A stretch of DNA of 64,000 bases. Source: Zygnema cylindricum (lineage: Eukaryota; Streptophyta; Zygnematophyceae; Zygnematales; Zygnemataceae). Below, in pieces: positions 41,852 through 52,708 of this stretch. Position numbers and translations under genes: made by a program. The notes under the pieces are model-generated. The model was not told where the DNA came from. It did not search any database and saw nothing but the letters and a program-made list of their open reading frames with translations. Within the stretch, counting starts at the first letter, position 1, and every line of letters starts with the position of its first letter. The stretch lies in the NCBI GenBank assembly GCA_037447655.1, contig JBBHKE010002911.1:1-64000 (forward strand), given 5' to 3'.

Positions 41852-43221
41852 CCTCTAAGGTGCCCATCTTCCTTGGATCATGGTTTATCTATTGGGAAGC
41901 CATGAAGACAGGGGCTCTGTGTGAAAAACGATACTGGGGTATTGTTAGTGGACAAGTAAAACGTCCACCTTAGGGAACCCCACCAGGTATTGGTGGAATA
42001 AGGTTTTCTGTAGCAACATCTGCTACAATAGAAGAGGCAGATGATGGGGACAGCAGTGTGTCTGAAAAGGGGAAAGAAAAGGAGACATCTCTTACTCCTA
42101 TTTCTCCTTTTCCCACAACACCCGGAGCGGCGTTCGTAAAGACCGTGGAGACCGACACTCAAATGCGGGAAGACACCAACATGGCTGCCAAGATCTTCAA
42201 TCTGAGACACCTCACTCAAGCTTTGGCAACTCCCCATCTTCGCGTTTACAAGACCGAGGAGTTGTGGGTGAGTTTGATAAAGATCTATAGAGCTGGTACG
42301 ATTCAAGAGCTCTAGTTGGCAGAGCAAAAGTTGGGAAATTATACTTACAAAGGGGGAAAGATGTTAGACTACTGTAATGCTCTTTCTTGTTTGTATATGG
42401 AGATGGAGAGTGCCGGATGGACAGGTACAATGAAAATGAAAGTTAACACTCTCATCGTGAAGTTACCCGACGAGTATCAGAATACAGTGTATGGAGTACA
42501 AGAAATTACTGATAGTTCATGGAAGTGGAATACAGTGGTCAACAGGATGCTTGTGTAGGAGAACACGATTGAGATCAAAAGAGGGAGAAAGAGCGTTCAA
42601 GCTCTAGCCGCCAGAGGGGACATGTGGAGACACGGAAAAAGGCATACAAAGGAGAAAGAGTTCAACTTGGAGGATCGAGGCCCCCAAAGGGCCTTTGTCA
42701 ATTTTGCAAAAAGCCGGGACACTTTATCGCGGATTGTGTTAAACTGTCGGAGCTGAGGCTCTAAGAGAACCATGGAGGGGGTTCTTTCAAAGGGAAGAAA
42801 AAGGCACTTGTGGTCACAAAAATGACAAGAGAAACCAAGAACGAGTCTTCTGAGGAGGATGGGGAGCTTTTCTTGACGAGAGTCTGGAGGAGAAGGAGAT
42901 CCCTCAGAGACAGAAGTGTGCCCTTGGAGCAATCGGGAAGCTCCATAGGAAGGATAGATCATCGACTCAGGTGTGCCCGTGCATATGTGCCGTGATAAGG
43001 ACCTCTATACTAAGCTAAGGAAAATCCCTACTATAGAAATAGAGTATGGGGATGGGAGAGTGGTTACTACAGATCTAGTGGGATCAGTAGATCTGAAAGT
43101 CTTAGTGGAGGGTAAGACTTATATACTCACTTTCTCAGATGTGCTCTATATTCCTCAACTGAGTAAAAATCTTATCTCTACATCTGTGTTAGATGACAAA
43201 GAGTTTGATACCTTCACTTGA
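41842..43221 (+). pseudogene. Copia-5 gag and protease, decayed
   Basis: gag begins MGPPSKVPIFLGSWFIYWEA and has a stop near 41972. It continues at 42058-42315 (KIFNLRHLTQALATPHLRVY) and 42316-42558 (KGGKMLDYCNALSCLYMEME, VKLPDEYQNTVYGVQEITD). An intact CCHC knuckle, CQFCKKPGHFIADC, is read near 42687-42733 in another frame. The protease at 42955-43221 reads IIDSGVPVHMCRDKDLYTKL with the Asp-Ser-Gly triad kept, and ends at the stop just before the telomere-like tract. Confidence 0.85.
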
Positions 43222-43232
43222 AGGGAGTCTTT

Positions 43233-43306
43233 TAAAACCCAAAAAAAACCCTAAAAATCCCTAAAAAACCCTAAAAAAAGCCTATAAAACCCTAAAAAAC
43301 CCTAGG
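43233..43306 (-). repeat. Telomere-like CCCTAAA-type tract in copia-5 pol
   Basis: 74 bp of units like accctaaaaa, with the same variant units (aaatccct, gcctataa) in the same order as the left-arm tract at 38320-38400, allowing a few indels. Confidence 0.8.
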
Positions 43307-43312
43307 CTTAAC

Positions 43313-44358
43313 TTGAGTAATGAAAAGAAAAGTGATTACAATATTGGTGTCCCAAAGTTGATGATTTGGCATAAGGGGTTTAGGCATGTGCATCTTGATA
43401 GGTTGAGGGAAATGAAGAAGCTTGGTGTAGAAGAAGGCATTCAGTTAAGTGATAATGAAATGATGGATGATTGCAGTGGCTATGCCCAAGGTTAAACTCA
43501 CAGACTTCTTTTCCCGAAAGCCAGTACATATTAGGGAGAAAAGGTACTAGATTTAATCCACACAGATATCTGGGGACCAACAAGGGTACCCTCAGTTGGA
43601 GGGAAGAGGTTTATGTTGACAATTACTGATGACTGGTCCAGATATTCTAGAGTCTACTTCCTTAAAACAAAGTCTGAAACACCAACATCCTTCAAAAAAT
43701 AGAAAACCTAAAGTGAGAAGTTGCATGGAACCCCCATGAAGAGGATAAGTAGTGATAATGGGGGAGAATATACCTCTATCTAGTTTGAGGAATACTTGAG
43801 AGATGAGGGAGTTCAGCACCAGAAAACTGTACCACATAATCAAAACAAAATGGGATAGCTGAGAGGTTAAACCTAACACTAGGAGATAGTGTATGTAGTA
43901 TGTTGGCTGACAATAAAATAGGAAAGAGATTTTGGGTAGAAGCCATGAACTCTGCCAACTACATTAAGAATAGAGTTGTTACCTTAGCTGTCAAAGGTAT
44001 GACACCTTATGAGAGATGGGTTAGAAGGAAACCTCATATCTCCCACCTTAAAGTATTCAATAGGCAAGTTTGCATTCTAGATACGGATAAGAAAAACTGG
44101 AAACTTCATGCTAAGTGAAATCCCGGATATTTTGTGGGATATGATGAGGATGTCAAAGGATATAGAGTCTATTACTTAGGAAAGCAAGATATCATTTTGG
44201 TCAAACACCTAGTTGTCATGGTTGAAGGAAAGTCAATTGACCGCTTCAAATACACTAAGAAGATAAGAATCCGGTTTGAGTTCGAAAGTGAGGAAAACTT
44301 TGTTTTTCCCGAAAAGGACATCACTGAGACAGTGATTCCACATTCAGGAGAGATGTAA
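43313..44358 (+). pseudogene. Copia-5 integrase, decayed
   Basis: The zinc segment IWHKGFRHVHLDRLREMKKL ... DDCSGYAQG (43313-43495) is followed after a stop by GEKVLDLIHTDIWGPTRVPS (first Asp), LTITDDWSRYSRVYFLKTKS and SSDNGGEYTS (second Asp). The catalytic Glu region near 43850 is frameshifted. 43900-44118 gives RFWVEAMNSANYIKNRVVTL and KPHISHLKVFNRQVCILDTD, and 44134-44358 gives GYDEDVKGYRVYYLGKQDII. Confidence 0.84.
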
Positions 44359-44559
44359 GATACACGAGCGTTACTAGATACCTCACATATTCTTATGGAA
44401 TTCGAGGAGACAAAAGTGGAACTGGAATCATCTTCGATGGATAGGGTAGGAAATGAGACAGTCACGAGAAACCCAAGACTTCTCTCTATTCCACCGTCTG
44501 AGTCTGAAGGGGGGAGAAAAAACAGCAAAAAGATATAAGATAAATAGGCTACTCGTAAG

Positions 44560-46175
44560 GTAACTAAGCTATCTCTTCTTGATGAGCCTCAATCATACTT
44601 GGAGGAAGTTAACAGCCCTGAAAAGGACAGATGGATTAGAGCCATAAATGATGAGATGGTTTCCATCATGGAAGCAAATACTTGGGAGCTAGCGGATTGT
44701 CCTCCACACAAAAAACGTATTGGTTGTAAATGGGTATTTAAACTAAAATTGAACACAGATTATACCATTGAAAGATATAAGGTTTTTTTGGTTGCAAAGG
44801 GATTCACCCAAAAGGAGGGGATTCACTATGAGGAGACATTTGCTCCAGTTGTTCGTTTCTCATCAGTTAGGATTCTCCTCATTCTAACAGCAACGGAAGA
44901 CATGGAAATCCATCAGATAGATATTAAGATCGCCTTCCTCAATGGTGAGTTAGAGGAAGAAATGTTCATGCAGCAACCGAAGGGGTTTGTGGAGGCTAGG
45001 GAAGAGAGCAAAGTCTGCATACTTATAAAGTCCTTATATGGACTTAAGCAGGCTCTCTGACATTGGAATAAAAAACTAGATGAGTTTCTCACTGGTGTGG
45101 AATAAATTAACATCAGTTCTGACCATTGTATCTATATGTTTAAAGATGAGGATGGTTTGATCTTTATTGCAATTTATGTGGATGATCTGCTACTGTTAAG
45201 TAAGTCTTTGGAAAAGATCAATAAATTAAAGAAAGATCTTAGAAGCAGATATGATATGAAAGATTTAGTGGAAGCAAGAAATATTTTGAGAATTCAAACG
45301 GACAGAGATAGGGGGAAAAGGATGATTGGACTCACTCAAAAAGAATCAATAGGTAATATGTTTGAAAAATTCCACATGGAGAAAGCAAACAGTTGTACCA
45401 CTCCCATAGACTTGAAGAAAGCAAGTGATGGGAGTGTAGAAGGAGGAGTGACAATCTTAGATGATCGGATGAGTCTAGAAGAGAGAGAATTTATGAGATC
45501 TATTCCTTATAGACAGGTCGTAGGTAGTTTGATCTACTTTATGAACTGTACAAGGTCGGACATAGCGGCAGCAGTAGAAGTTCTCAGTAGGAGTCTTAAC
45601 GATCCTAGGAAGAGAGTTTGGGAGGCAGCCAAGAGAGTCATGAGATATTTGGTGGGAACCAGAGAGTTATGGTTGCATTTGGGAGGGGAGCACACTGATA
45701 TCACTACTAAGAGTGATGCCAGTTACAGGGATGCACCTATGAGAAGATGCACTTCTGGGTATGTGTTTTATGTGGGGGAAGGTGCTTGCTGTTGGAGTAG
45801 CATACAACAAAAGGTGGTTGCTCATTCTACTATGGAGACTGAGTATATGGCCTCTTCTTCTGCTGTGAAAGAGTAGATGTTGGTTAAGTCATTGCTGCAA
45901 GAACTGGGGTATATGAAAGAGGGAGTGAATGAAATTTTTTGTGATAACAAAGTTGCAATTGCAATTGCAACCAATCCAAAACGTAATTTCAAAGCTAAAC
46001 ATATTAACATCGGGTTGAGCTTCGTAACAGAAAAAGTTGAAAATAAAATTGTAAATCTTGTGTATAGATCTGATGAAGAAATGGTGGCTGACTTGATGAC
46101 CAAACTTGTACCCTCTCCCAAATTAAAATATTGTAGAGAAAAATGCGAGTTGAAAGAAAAATCAAAACTAGACTA
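44560..46175 (+). pseudogene. Copia-5 RT and RNase H
   Basis: 44599-45060: IRAINDEMVSIMEANTWELA, CKWVFKLKLNTDYTIERYKV, EETFAPVVRFSSVRILLILT, IDIKIAFLNGELEEEMFMQQ, SLYGLKQAL. 45136-45876: catalytic IYVDDLLLLSKSLEKI intact, GSLIYFMNCTRSDIAAAVEV, and RNase H SDASYRDAPMRRCTSGY and METEYMASSS. One stop at 45874 interrupts RNase H, and FCDNKVAIAIATNPKRNFKA follows, ending VADLMTKLVPSPKL. Only a few stops break this pol. Confidence 0.88.
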
Positions 46176-46181
46176 GAAAAT

Positions 46182-46189
46182 ACAGGGAG
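46182..46189 (+). other. Polypurine tract of copia-5
   Basis: acagggag directly before the 3' LTR start TGTTGAAAAT. Confidence 0.75.
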
Positions 46190-47200
46190 TGTTGAAAATA
46201 ACTAAAAATGCTTAATATAAGTATTAACTACGTTTAAATAGATAAATAGAAAAGAGAGCGAAAGCAGTCTGCCTTCATCTCTCTCTCCATCCCCTATACT
46301 TGTTGTAGTAATTGAAAGAGAGAGAGAGAGAGAGTAGTTAAGCCATGGCTGCCTCAGCTCCACTTGTGTAGGACTAAAGAGTGACGTAAGTCACTCTCAA
46401 CAAAAGGTTGAGTGTGGCAGGACTTGAACCTCCGACCTGTAGAGCATGGCGTAGCCGTTCGCTCTAACCAGTCTGTCGTAAAAGTTTGCTAGAGTATATA
46501 GGGTTTGATAAATATTTAAATTGTGTTACAATAGCTATTCTAATTAACAAAAATACAAATATAGATACATGGAATGAGTTAAATACAGTACAACTATGAT
46601 TCTGCACGAAACAAATAAATCAGACATTTGTTTCAACAGTTGAGATCAAATACTAAATTCTATCCAACATAGCACATCATCGCCGAGATCCAAGAATGGT
46701 CAGTTTGGCATTGTGTGACGTGGCATGACCAAGCGCCACGTGGAGAGAAAACATTCGGTCGCGGGAATTCCGAGGATCGTATGAACGAGTGAAAAGTGGA
46801 CGTGCGTCCGCTTAATGGCCTTGTCGTACAAAGGCCGTACAAAAAGAACATCGGCAGTAGTACTTTCTTATACTATATAGTCTTCTAATTGGTTCGTACA
46901 GTCAGTAGATAAGGGTTGTGATAGGGAACTAAGACTTAGAAAAATCTGGTAGATGGTATTCTCTCTCTTTGAGAGTTTGTATAAAATTGGCATCTTTGAC
47001 ACCCTATAACTTATCGCTTGGTTGGGCGTTTTCAGAGATTTTTGTTTTTACGGACTCAAAGGAGTCCACGCTGCACAGGGGTGCAATCAGACTGTCAACT
47101 TGTTTGCTTGGGAAGCAGTGGTTGCCATTGTAAATGGGTTAGTTAACAACTATCTAGAGGTATCCTGAATTCTATAGTCCAATGGAGGACACATAATTGC
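46190..47200 (+). repeat. 3' LTR of copia-5
   Basis: 1011 bp, TGTTGAAAATAAC...ATAATTGC; the final A is changed. It diverges strongly from the 5' LTR in its first 60 bp and moderately elsewhere. Confidence 0.82.
46420..46470 (-). other. Best-preserved tRNA-like sequence in an LTR
   Basis: Minus strand: A-box-like tggttagagcg (46460-46470) and B-box-like ggttcaagtcc (46420-46430), with gacctgtagagc-type sequence between. Consensus promoter boxes of eukaryotic tRNA genes are TGGCNNAGTGG and GGTTCGANTCC. It is antisense to copia-5. The anticodon arm does not pair cleanly, so it is tRNA-derived at most. Confidence 0.5.
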
Positions 47201-47329
47201 CTTAAAATCATAAAAACACTTGTGCTCGCAACAAACGCGCAAGCCGCTAGATACTTTTTGACGTTTTTTTTACCTTGCGATAGGTAATACCTTATTAGCG
47301 TTCCTTCTTCATGACTTTTGACTTCTCGA

Positions 47330-47858
47330 ACCTTCGGCCATGGCTACTTGATGTTATTTTCCGGCTTTCCTTTTTCTTATCTGCCACCAATTACATCGTT
47401 CAGATAATCAAAAGAAAGGATTTTCTTTGCTCTTTCTAATCATACCCACATCAAGTCTTTCCGCTCTTTTTTTTTAACCTAATCAGGCCTGTAAGATTCG
47501 GTCGCCTTTCTACTTTCCTTTTTTTCGTTTTTTCACGCCTAATTTTACATCCCTCTTCTCAGCAGAGGAAAGCTTAAATACATAATATCTTTCGAGGTGT
47601 CGCTTTCTTTCAAATTTTGCTTTTTAAATCTTTCAAATCTTCGGCTTTGCCTACCTATTGTCATTTTTCAGTTTTTTTTTTGTATCTGCCGCCAATTTTA
47701 GCGTGTAGATACTCAAGAGAAAGGATTTTCCAATACCTTTCTATTGATATCCAAATCAACTCTCTCCATTTTATATATTTCACTTGATTCGGCACGTAAA
47801 CTTCAGTCGTCTTTCGACTTTTACTTTTTAGTTTTTTCACACCTATTTTCCGTCCTTT
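47330..47858 (+). repeat. Two ~220-bp homologous units, offset ~305 bp, in 5' region
   Basis: 47330-47553 and 47638-47858 align: cttcggcc/cttcggct starts, tatctgccaccaatt / tatctgccgccaatt, agaaaggattttc in both, ttcggtcgcctttc / ttcagtcgtctttc, gttttttcac(g/a)cct ends. Tandem 5' units are common in non-LTR elements, where they can act as promoters; here this is only suggested. Confidence 0.65.
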
Positions 47859-48060
47859 ACTCAACAGTTCCTTTTTCTTGGAAATCCCTTTTTTCTTGCC
47901 ATCTGTCTCGTGTCTCCTTTGCACTTCGGCCCCTAATTGTGGACAGTGGACATCTTGCTTCCCTATTTTTTACTTTTCTTTCACTTACTCGAATCTACCA
48001 AGAGGAGCTTTTCGAGCAAATTTTACACTACCACCAAACGCGCAACAGCACAAGCGCTTG

Positions 48061-49160
48061 CCATCCACTAGCTCTCACTCTTATGGCCCCTCACAAGAGG
48101 CATGCGTCACTCTTCCCGTCGCCGTCTTCTTCGGATCACGCTCGGCCACGTTTGATTACCTCATATGAGAAACTTAACCCTTTGTTGCCCACCTCCCAAA
48201 GAACCACTTTCCGCCTCCCCACTGTAGAGTTACCCCCACACACGGTTCCCTCCACCATTCCCAACCCTTGCACAAACACATGTGGGGATAAACATTCCCA
48301 CTAGAGCACGCCACCAAAACCTTTTACAAACCCTATTTCATCATCACCTTTAAGCAAAGAGCCACCCCCTCTCAATATTGCCCCTTACCATCCACCCCAT
48401 TTTCAAGAGCATTCTCCACTCTTACATCCCACCCCTCTTTCTCAACCTCCCACTTTGCCTCCACCATCAAGTATTGGTCCAACTAGGGTGCCCTGTCCTC
48501 ACAGTGGAAGGCTATATGTGGCGGGTGGCGATTGTCGAGGCATTTGAAGTCTTGTCGTTTTGCTCCTAAAGGTATCTCTCCCACCGACAAAGACCAGCCT
48601 TATCCACTAATTAATCGCCAGCAACCATCTCCTATTGATTGGAAATATATTCGTCGTTGAGACGTTCTAGGGTGTTATCACTTGGGCTACCCACGCCCTC
48701 GATTGTATAATCGTATCCCGAGCAATATTCGTGATTCTGTCCAAGCGATTCTTCAATTTCCTTTAGCATTATTGGCACGACACTTACTCCTCTTATTTCC
48801 TCTTTGGGTTTTGGTTTTGCCAACAAGGGGAGGTGCGAGCGGGGCTTGTGAGACAAAGGCTTGTTGCCAACGATTTTTGAGGGGGGATTAGGAGTCATTG
48901 CAACAAGAGCACACGGATTGTGTCATCAGTCTTTCCATGTCCCCTCCCAAACGCCATGCCCCACTTCCAAGGTCTGCCGCAAGATTACATCCGGCGGTCC
49001 ACCTTGTTCTTTCTAGAGAGTTTTCTCGAGCTGCTCATGCGCTTCGACCTTTCACCCCATCTCCGTCTTCAGAGGCAACAGTTGAAGCTTTGCGTTTGCT
49101 CCATCCTCCTCCTAGTGACGAGCTCATTTCTTTCAACGAGGTGCATGATCCACTCTAGTC
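48061..49160 (+). pseudogene. Non-LTR element ORF, N-terminal and pre-RT region
   Basis: The open frame ending at 48304 (Pro/Ser/His-rich: MAPHKRHASLFPSPSSSDHA) continues in shifted frames. The frame 48898-49158 has the helix typical upstream of this RT (REFSRAAHALRPF, SEATVEALRLLHPPPSDELI), matching the general pattern of repeated Ala-Leu helices before the polymerase. No apurinic endonuclease motif was seen upstream. Frame changes lie near 48305-48680. Confidence 0.6.
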
Positions 49161-50105
49161 TTTCGACTTAGAGCGAGAAGCATTTACAAAAGCTTTGATT
49201 CGGTCTCCTCATCTTTCGGCGGGAGGCCCATGAGGCATGGTTTATGAACTCCTCCGAGATGTATTTCCTCTAGAAACCCCCTCTTAAGGTTTTGACCTCC
49301 TTTTTAAAGTGGCTTTTGGGGTGGCTCGAGGGAACGTCATTCACCATGTTATGCCTCTTGTCTCTACGGCACGGCTTGTTATTTTTTCCAAACCAGCCGG
49401 CGACATTTGTCCTATTGCTATTTTAGAAGTTTTGTATCGATTAGTGGCACATGCAATGTTTATCCAACTTCAAGGAGCTTTCTTTACACCGCACCAGTTT
49501 GGAGTTGCAACTAGGGGGGTGGTGAGGCAATTGTTCATGGCCTTGAGGCTCTTCTAGACCTCCAACCGGATTGGGTGGTCCTTCAAGTGGATTTTGCCAA
49601 CGCATTTAACACATTTAGCTGAAATGCTATCTTTCGAGAGTTAAGGCATGCGCCATCGCCGATTAGCCAGATTTTTCCTTTTGTGCGTGCTTTTTATTCT
49701 CGTTCAAGCCCTCTCATTTTTTCTCTTGGCGGTCCTTTTGGTGATGCTGCCACATTAGAATCTGCGACTGGCACTCGCCAGGGTGATACTTTGAGGGCAC
49801 CCCTTTTTGCATTGGGTCACCTTCAAGCACTACGAGACTTTGCTACGACTTTTCCTGATTGTTTATTCCTTTCGATTGCGGATGATACGTATATTGTCGG
49901 GCCCCGAGACCAAGTTTTGTCTGCCTTCACCCATTTTGCAGAGCAACTTTCGAAAATCGGTTTATCGGTTAACCCATCTAAGTGTGTACATGTTGCCCCT
50001 AAGGCTTACCTTCCGACTACCCCGTCCCTATGGGTTTTCGAATTGCATCATCAACAGAGGGAATTAAACCTTTTATATCCCCTATTGGAGCCCCATCTTT
50101 TGTGA
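49161..50105 (+). pseudogene. Non-LTR element reverse transcriptase
   Basis: In shifted frames: LIRSPHLSAGGP-stop-GMVYELLRD (RT motif 0/1 with AGGPSG-type loop) near 49200-49255, and FGVARGNVIHHVMPLVSTAR and PAGDICPIAILEVLYRLVA (motif 2a/2). At 49683-50105 come SATGTRQGDTLRAPLFALGH (motif 4), LFLSIADDTYIVGPRDQVLS with the catalytic A-D-D, and LSKIGLSVNPSKCVHVAP (motif 6/7). RQGD plus ADD and the GLxVNPSKC thumb are diagnostic of non-LTR RTs. Confidence 0.83.
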
Positions 50106-51393
50106 ATTAGGTTGTTAAAGATGCTTTGTTGGAGGACCTCTCGCACACTGATGACCTTCCTAAGCTCTCCGACTCCCAAGTGGCTTTTGCAATCCTCACG
50201 CGTTGTTTTGCTCAACGTCCTCTTTATCTTGCCCGGACTGTCCCACCAACGACTCCGTTTTTGTCTTCTCTTAAAGACTTTAACAAAAAACTCTCTAGCC
50301 TACTCCACCACCTCATTGGGCATGGGATTTTTGATCGGTCGGAGGGTTCGATTGCGCGCCAACAAGCAAGTCTCCTTATTTGGAATGGCAGCTTAGGTTT
50401 GATTCCTGTGGCTATAGTTGCTTCGGCGACATATTTGGGTAGTTGGTCTTTGGTGGCACCTACCATCACCTCTCGATTTATCGTTGATGACATTCCAATT
50501 TTGGCCCAATTCGTCCCTAAGGTGGAGGAAAACCTTTTTCCTTTTCATGAGACTCTTCTCTCCGCGCGTGCGCTCTTCCCACCAGATGCAAAAAACCAGG
50601 TTCCACCCTTTCAAACTTTTATTTCCGACAACAACATTCATCTCCATTAACGTATAATTGAGCAATTGGCAACCGCTGAATTCTATAACCTTTTAAACGC
50701 GCTTTCTTCTTCTCACTCGCGTGCTCGACTATGTTCGTGTTTTGGGACAGGGGCTTGTGCATGGCTGTAAGCCACGCCGATTTTTTTGACCTTTCGTCTA
50801 ACGTCCGACCAATTCACATCTGCCTTACATCTTCGTTTGGGTTTGCCTCACCGTGCACTTCTTAGGCGACCCCATTGTGTTTGTAATCAACCTATAAACT
50901 CAGACGGGATTCATATACTTTGTTGCTCTAGGGGCGGTGAAAGTACTAATTCGCAAGATTTGGTTCAGGACTCAATTGCTGCAATTGGTATCGATGCAGG
51001 CTACACCGTGAGGCGCGAAGTTTCTCATATACTACCTCCTCGCTCCCTGTCAAACGACCTTATAAGTCCTCGGGTTGACTTGGTTTTCCTTCATGGGGCT
51101 GAAGGACTTTGGGTGATGTGGTCCTCACGGATCCGACTGGGACCCACGTTTCTTCTCGCGCAGCAGTATATACAAGTGTGGCGACCTGAGACGCAGCAAC
51201 TTCTAAGGAAAGAGATTATGCTCACCGAGACACGGCGGACCAATTTGTGCCATTTGCCGCAGAAATTTTTGGTACTTTGGACAAGTCTTTTGATTATTTC
51301 AGCCGCGATTGTGCGAAGAAAACATTTGAGGTTCGGGGTCCAAGAAGCCCTCCCTCGAGCCTTCTCGTCACATTTTACCGTCAATGAGTATCA
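50106..51393 (+). pseudogene. Non-LTR element C-terminal region: knuckle and RLE-like nuclease
   Basis: 50126-50650 is the connecting domain (LPKLSDSQVAFAILTRCFAQ, ARTVPPTTPFLSSL). 50786-51090 has LTSDQFTSALHLRLGLPHR and the zinc knuckle CVCNQPINSDGIHILCCSRG, then VDLVFLHG. After a frame change near 51100 comes DVVLTDPTGTHVSSRAAVY and KERDYAHRDTADQFVPFAAE. Knuckle, then (P)D, D-x-V and K-x3-Y spacing is the layout of restriction-like endonucleases of R2/NeSL-type elements. The coding sequence stops at the TATCA insertion point. Confidence 0.68.
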
Positions 51394-52708
51394 TGTTGTT
51401 TTTGAAGATTTAGTTTCGTGCGTACATGAAATTTGGTGCACACGCGACGTTTCGTGCGTATATATTTTACATGATGTACTGTGGAGTTTTGAATAGATTT
51501 GCGATTCGGGGGAGTTAGTGTACGAGCAAAATTAAAGTGACGTGTGAGTGGCGCGAACAAACATTTGAAAATGTACGGCGGATCGCGAAGCGATCCGATA
51601 TGAAATATGAATTGTTTGAAACGTATGAAGTACAAATGAAGTGACGCAAAGAAGCGTACGAAAAATATGGAATGCGACAAGTTAAAATATTACGTCGCAC
51701 GTACAAAACAGTTTGCGACAGGCGCATTTATTGCAAACGACGCATATTCAGTACGGAAAAGATTTAGAAGGTACGGATTAATTTCGGCAGTAGTTCGAGG
51801 TACACGTGGAGGGCGGACGGCGTCCGCCGATATTTTCAAGGGATCTCATTATCTTTAATGACGTATTATTAGGTGGACCGTACATATGCGATGTCGGTTC
51901 ACTACGTGGACTTATCGACAAGTGACTAAGCAAGTTGTCACTTATGACGCGGATTTGTGGATGCGTCGGTATAAATATTTGACGAAACATTTTCTTGTCG
52001 TATGTGTATTAATAAATTAGAGTTTATTATGATGTTTATATTTAAGTGATCAATTAGGGTTTCGATAGTTTAATTTGTGTGTGTACGATGTCGTACTTGT
52101 AAACAAGTGTACGCTTACGATTGCTTGACTCTCAGGTGTACGTTTACGTTACATTTACTCTTACTAACAGGTTATTATGCATAAATAGGATTTAGTGACA
52201 GTTGCGTAATTTACGTTGGTTATTTTGACACTTAGTGATTCTTTGACAGCTCACAAGTGTATATATAAGAATGAGCTTTGTTAGGAATTAATCATCAATG
52301 CTGGTTAGTAAAGTGGGGACCAAAGATGTAGTATTTTAGGGTTGTCGATTAGGTCATGCACTTTGAATGATATAATGATTATTTGATTATACTTTGATTA
52401 TACTTTTTGTTTATGTGTGATGCATTTGTTTGTTATTATTTATTTATGTTATTTTATATATGTTTGATATGCACTGTTTATGCATTTGTCCTAGGGTTTG
52501 TTTATGTCGATTATTCCATCAAACCTTAGATGTTGTCATAGGGTTTATTTATGTTGATTATTCCATGAAACCCTAAATGTTGTTTGTTGCGTCTGTGTAC
52601 GCATATGGAGGATGCATTTCAAATGATTGTTCATCGACCTATTTTTACTTAGCTTCTTGCATGATAGTTTGGGTCGCTTCTCGGTCTATTTTAGACCAAA
52701 GAACAACA
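51394..52708 (+). repeat. First LTR of tandem array
   Basis: 1315 bp, TGTTGTTTTTGAAG...GAACAACA. It contains two G+C-rich perfect hairpins (51579-51597 and 51812-51828). Frames in it (e.g. 51515-51727 minus) recur in each LTR and are not genes. Confidence 0.9.
51579..51597. other. Perfect hairpin in LTR
   Basis: cggatcgcgaagcgatccg: 8-bp G+C-rich stem with a 3-nt loop in an otherwise AT-rich LTR. It is conserved with compensated differences in the diverged LTR at 58923. Confidence 0.6.

Larger units (their letters stand above)
40963..46030. repeat. Right arm of the imperfect palindrome
   Basis: Counterpart of 35606-40671; correspondence x to 81634-x near the centre. Confidence 0.85.
40844..47200 (+). 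mobile_element. Ty1/copia element copia-5 (right palindrome arm)
   Basis: Plus-strand copia: 5' LTR 40844-41837, primer site 41838-41851, gag-pol 41842-46175, polypurine tract 46182-46189, 3' LTR 46190-47200. The 5' LTR is far closer to the copia-4 5' LTR (near identity in inverted orientation) than to its own 3' LTR (roughly 85 percent by eye). Sequence exchange therefore followed insertion. No target duplication is visible (flanks cgaac and cttaa). Confidence 0.86.

Noticed and set aside
46414-46475. A functional tRNA gene
   Set aside because: Acceptor and anticodon stems do not pair; only box-like motifs remain.
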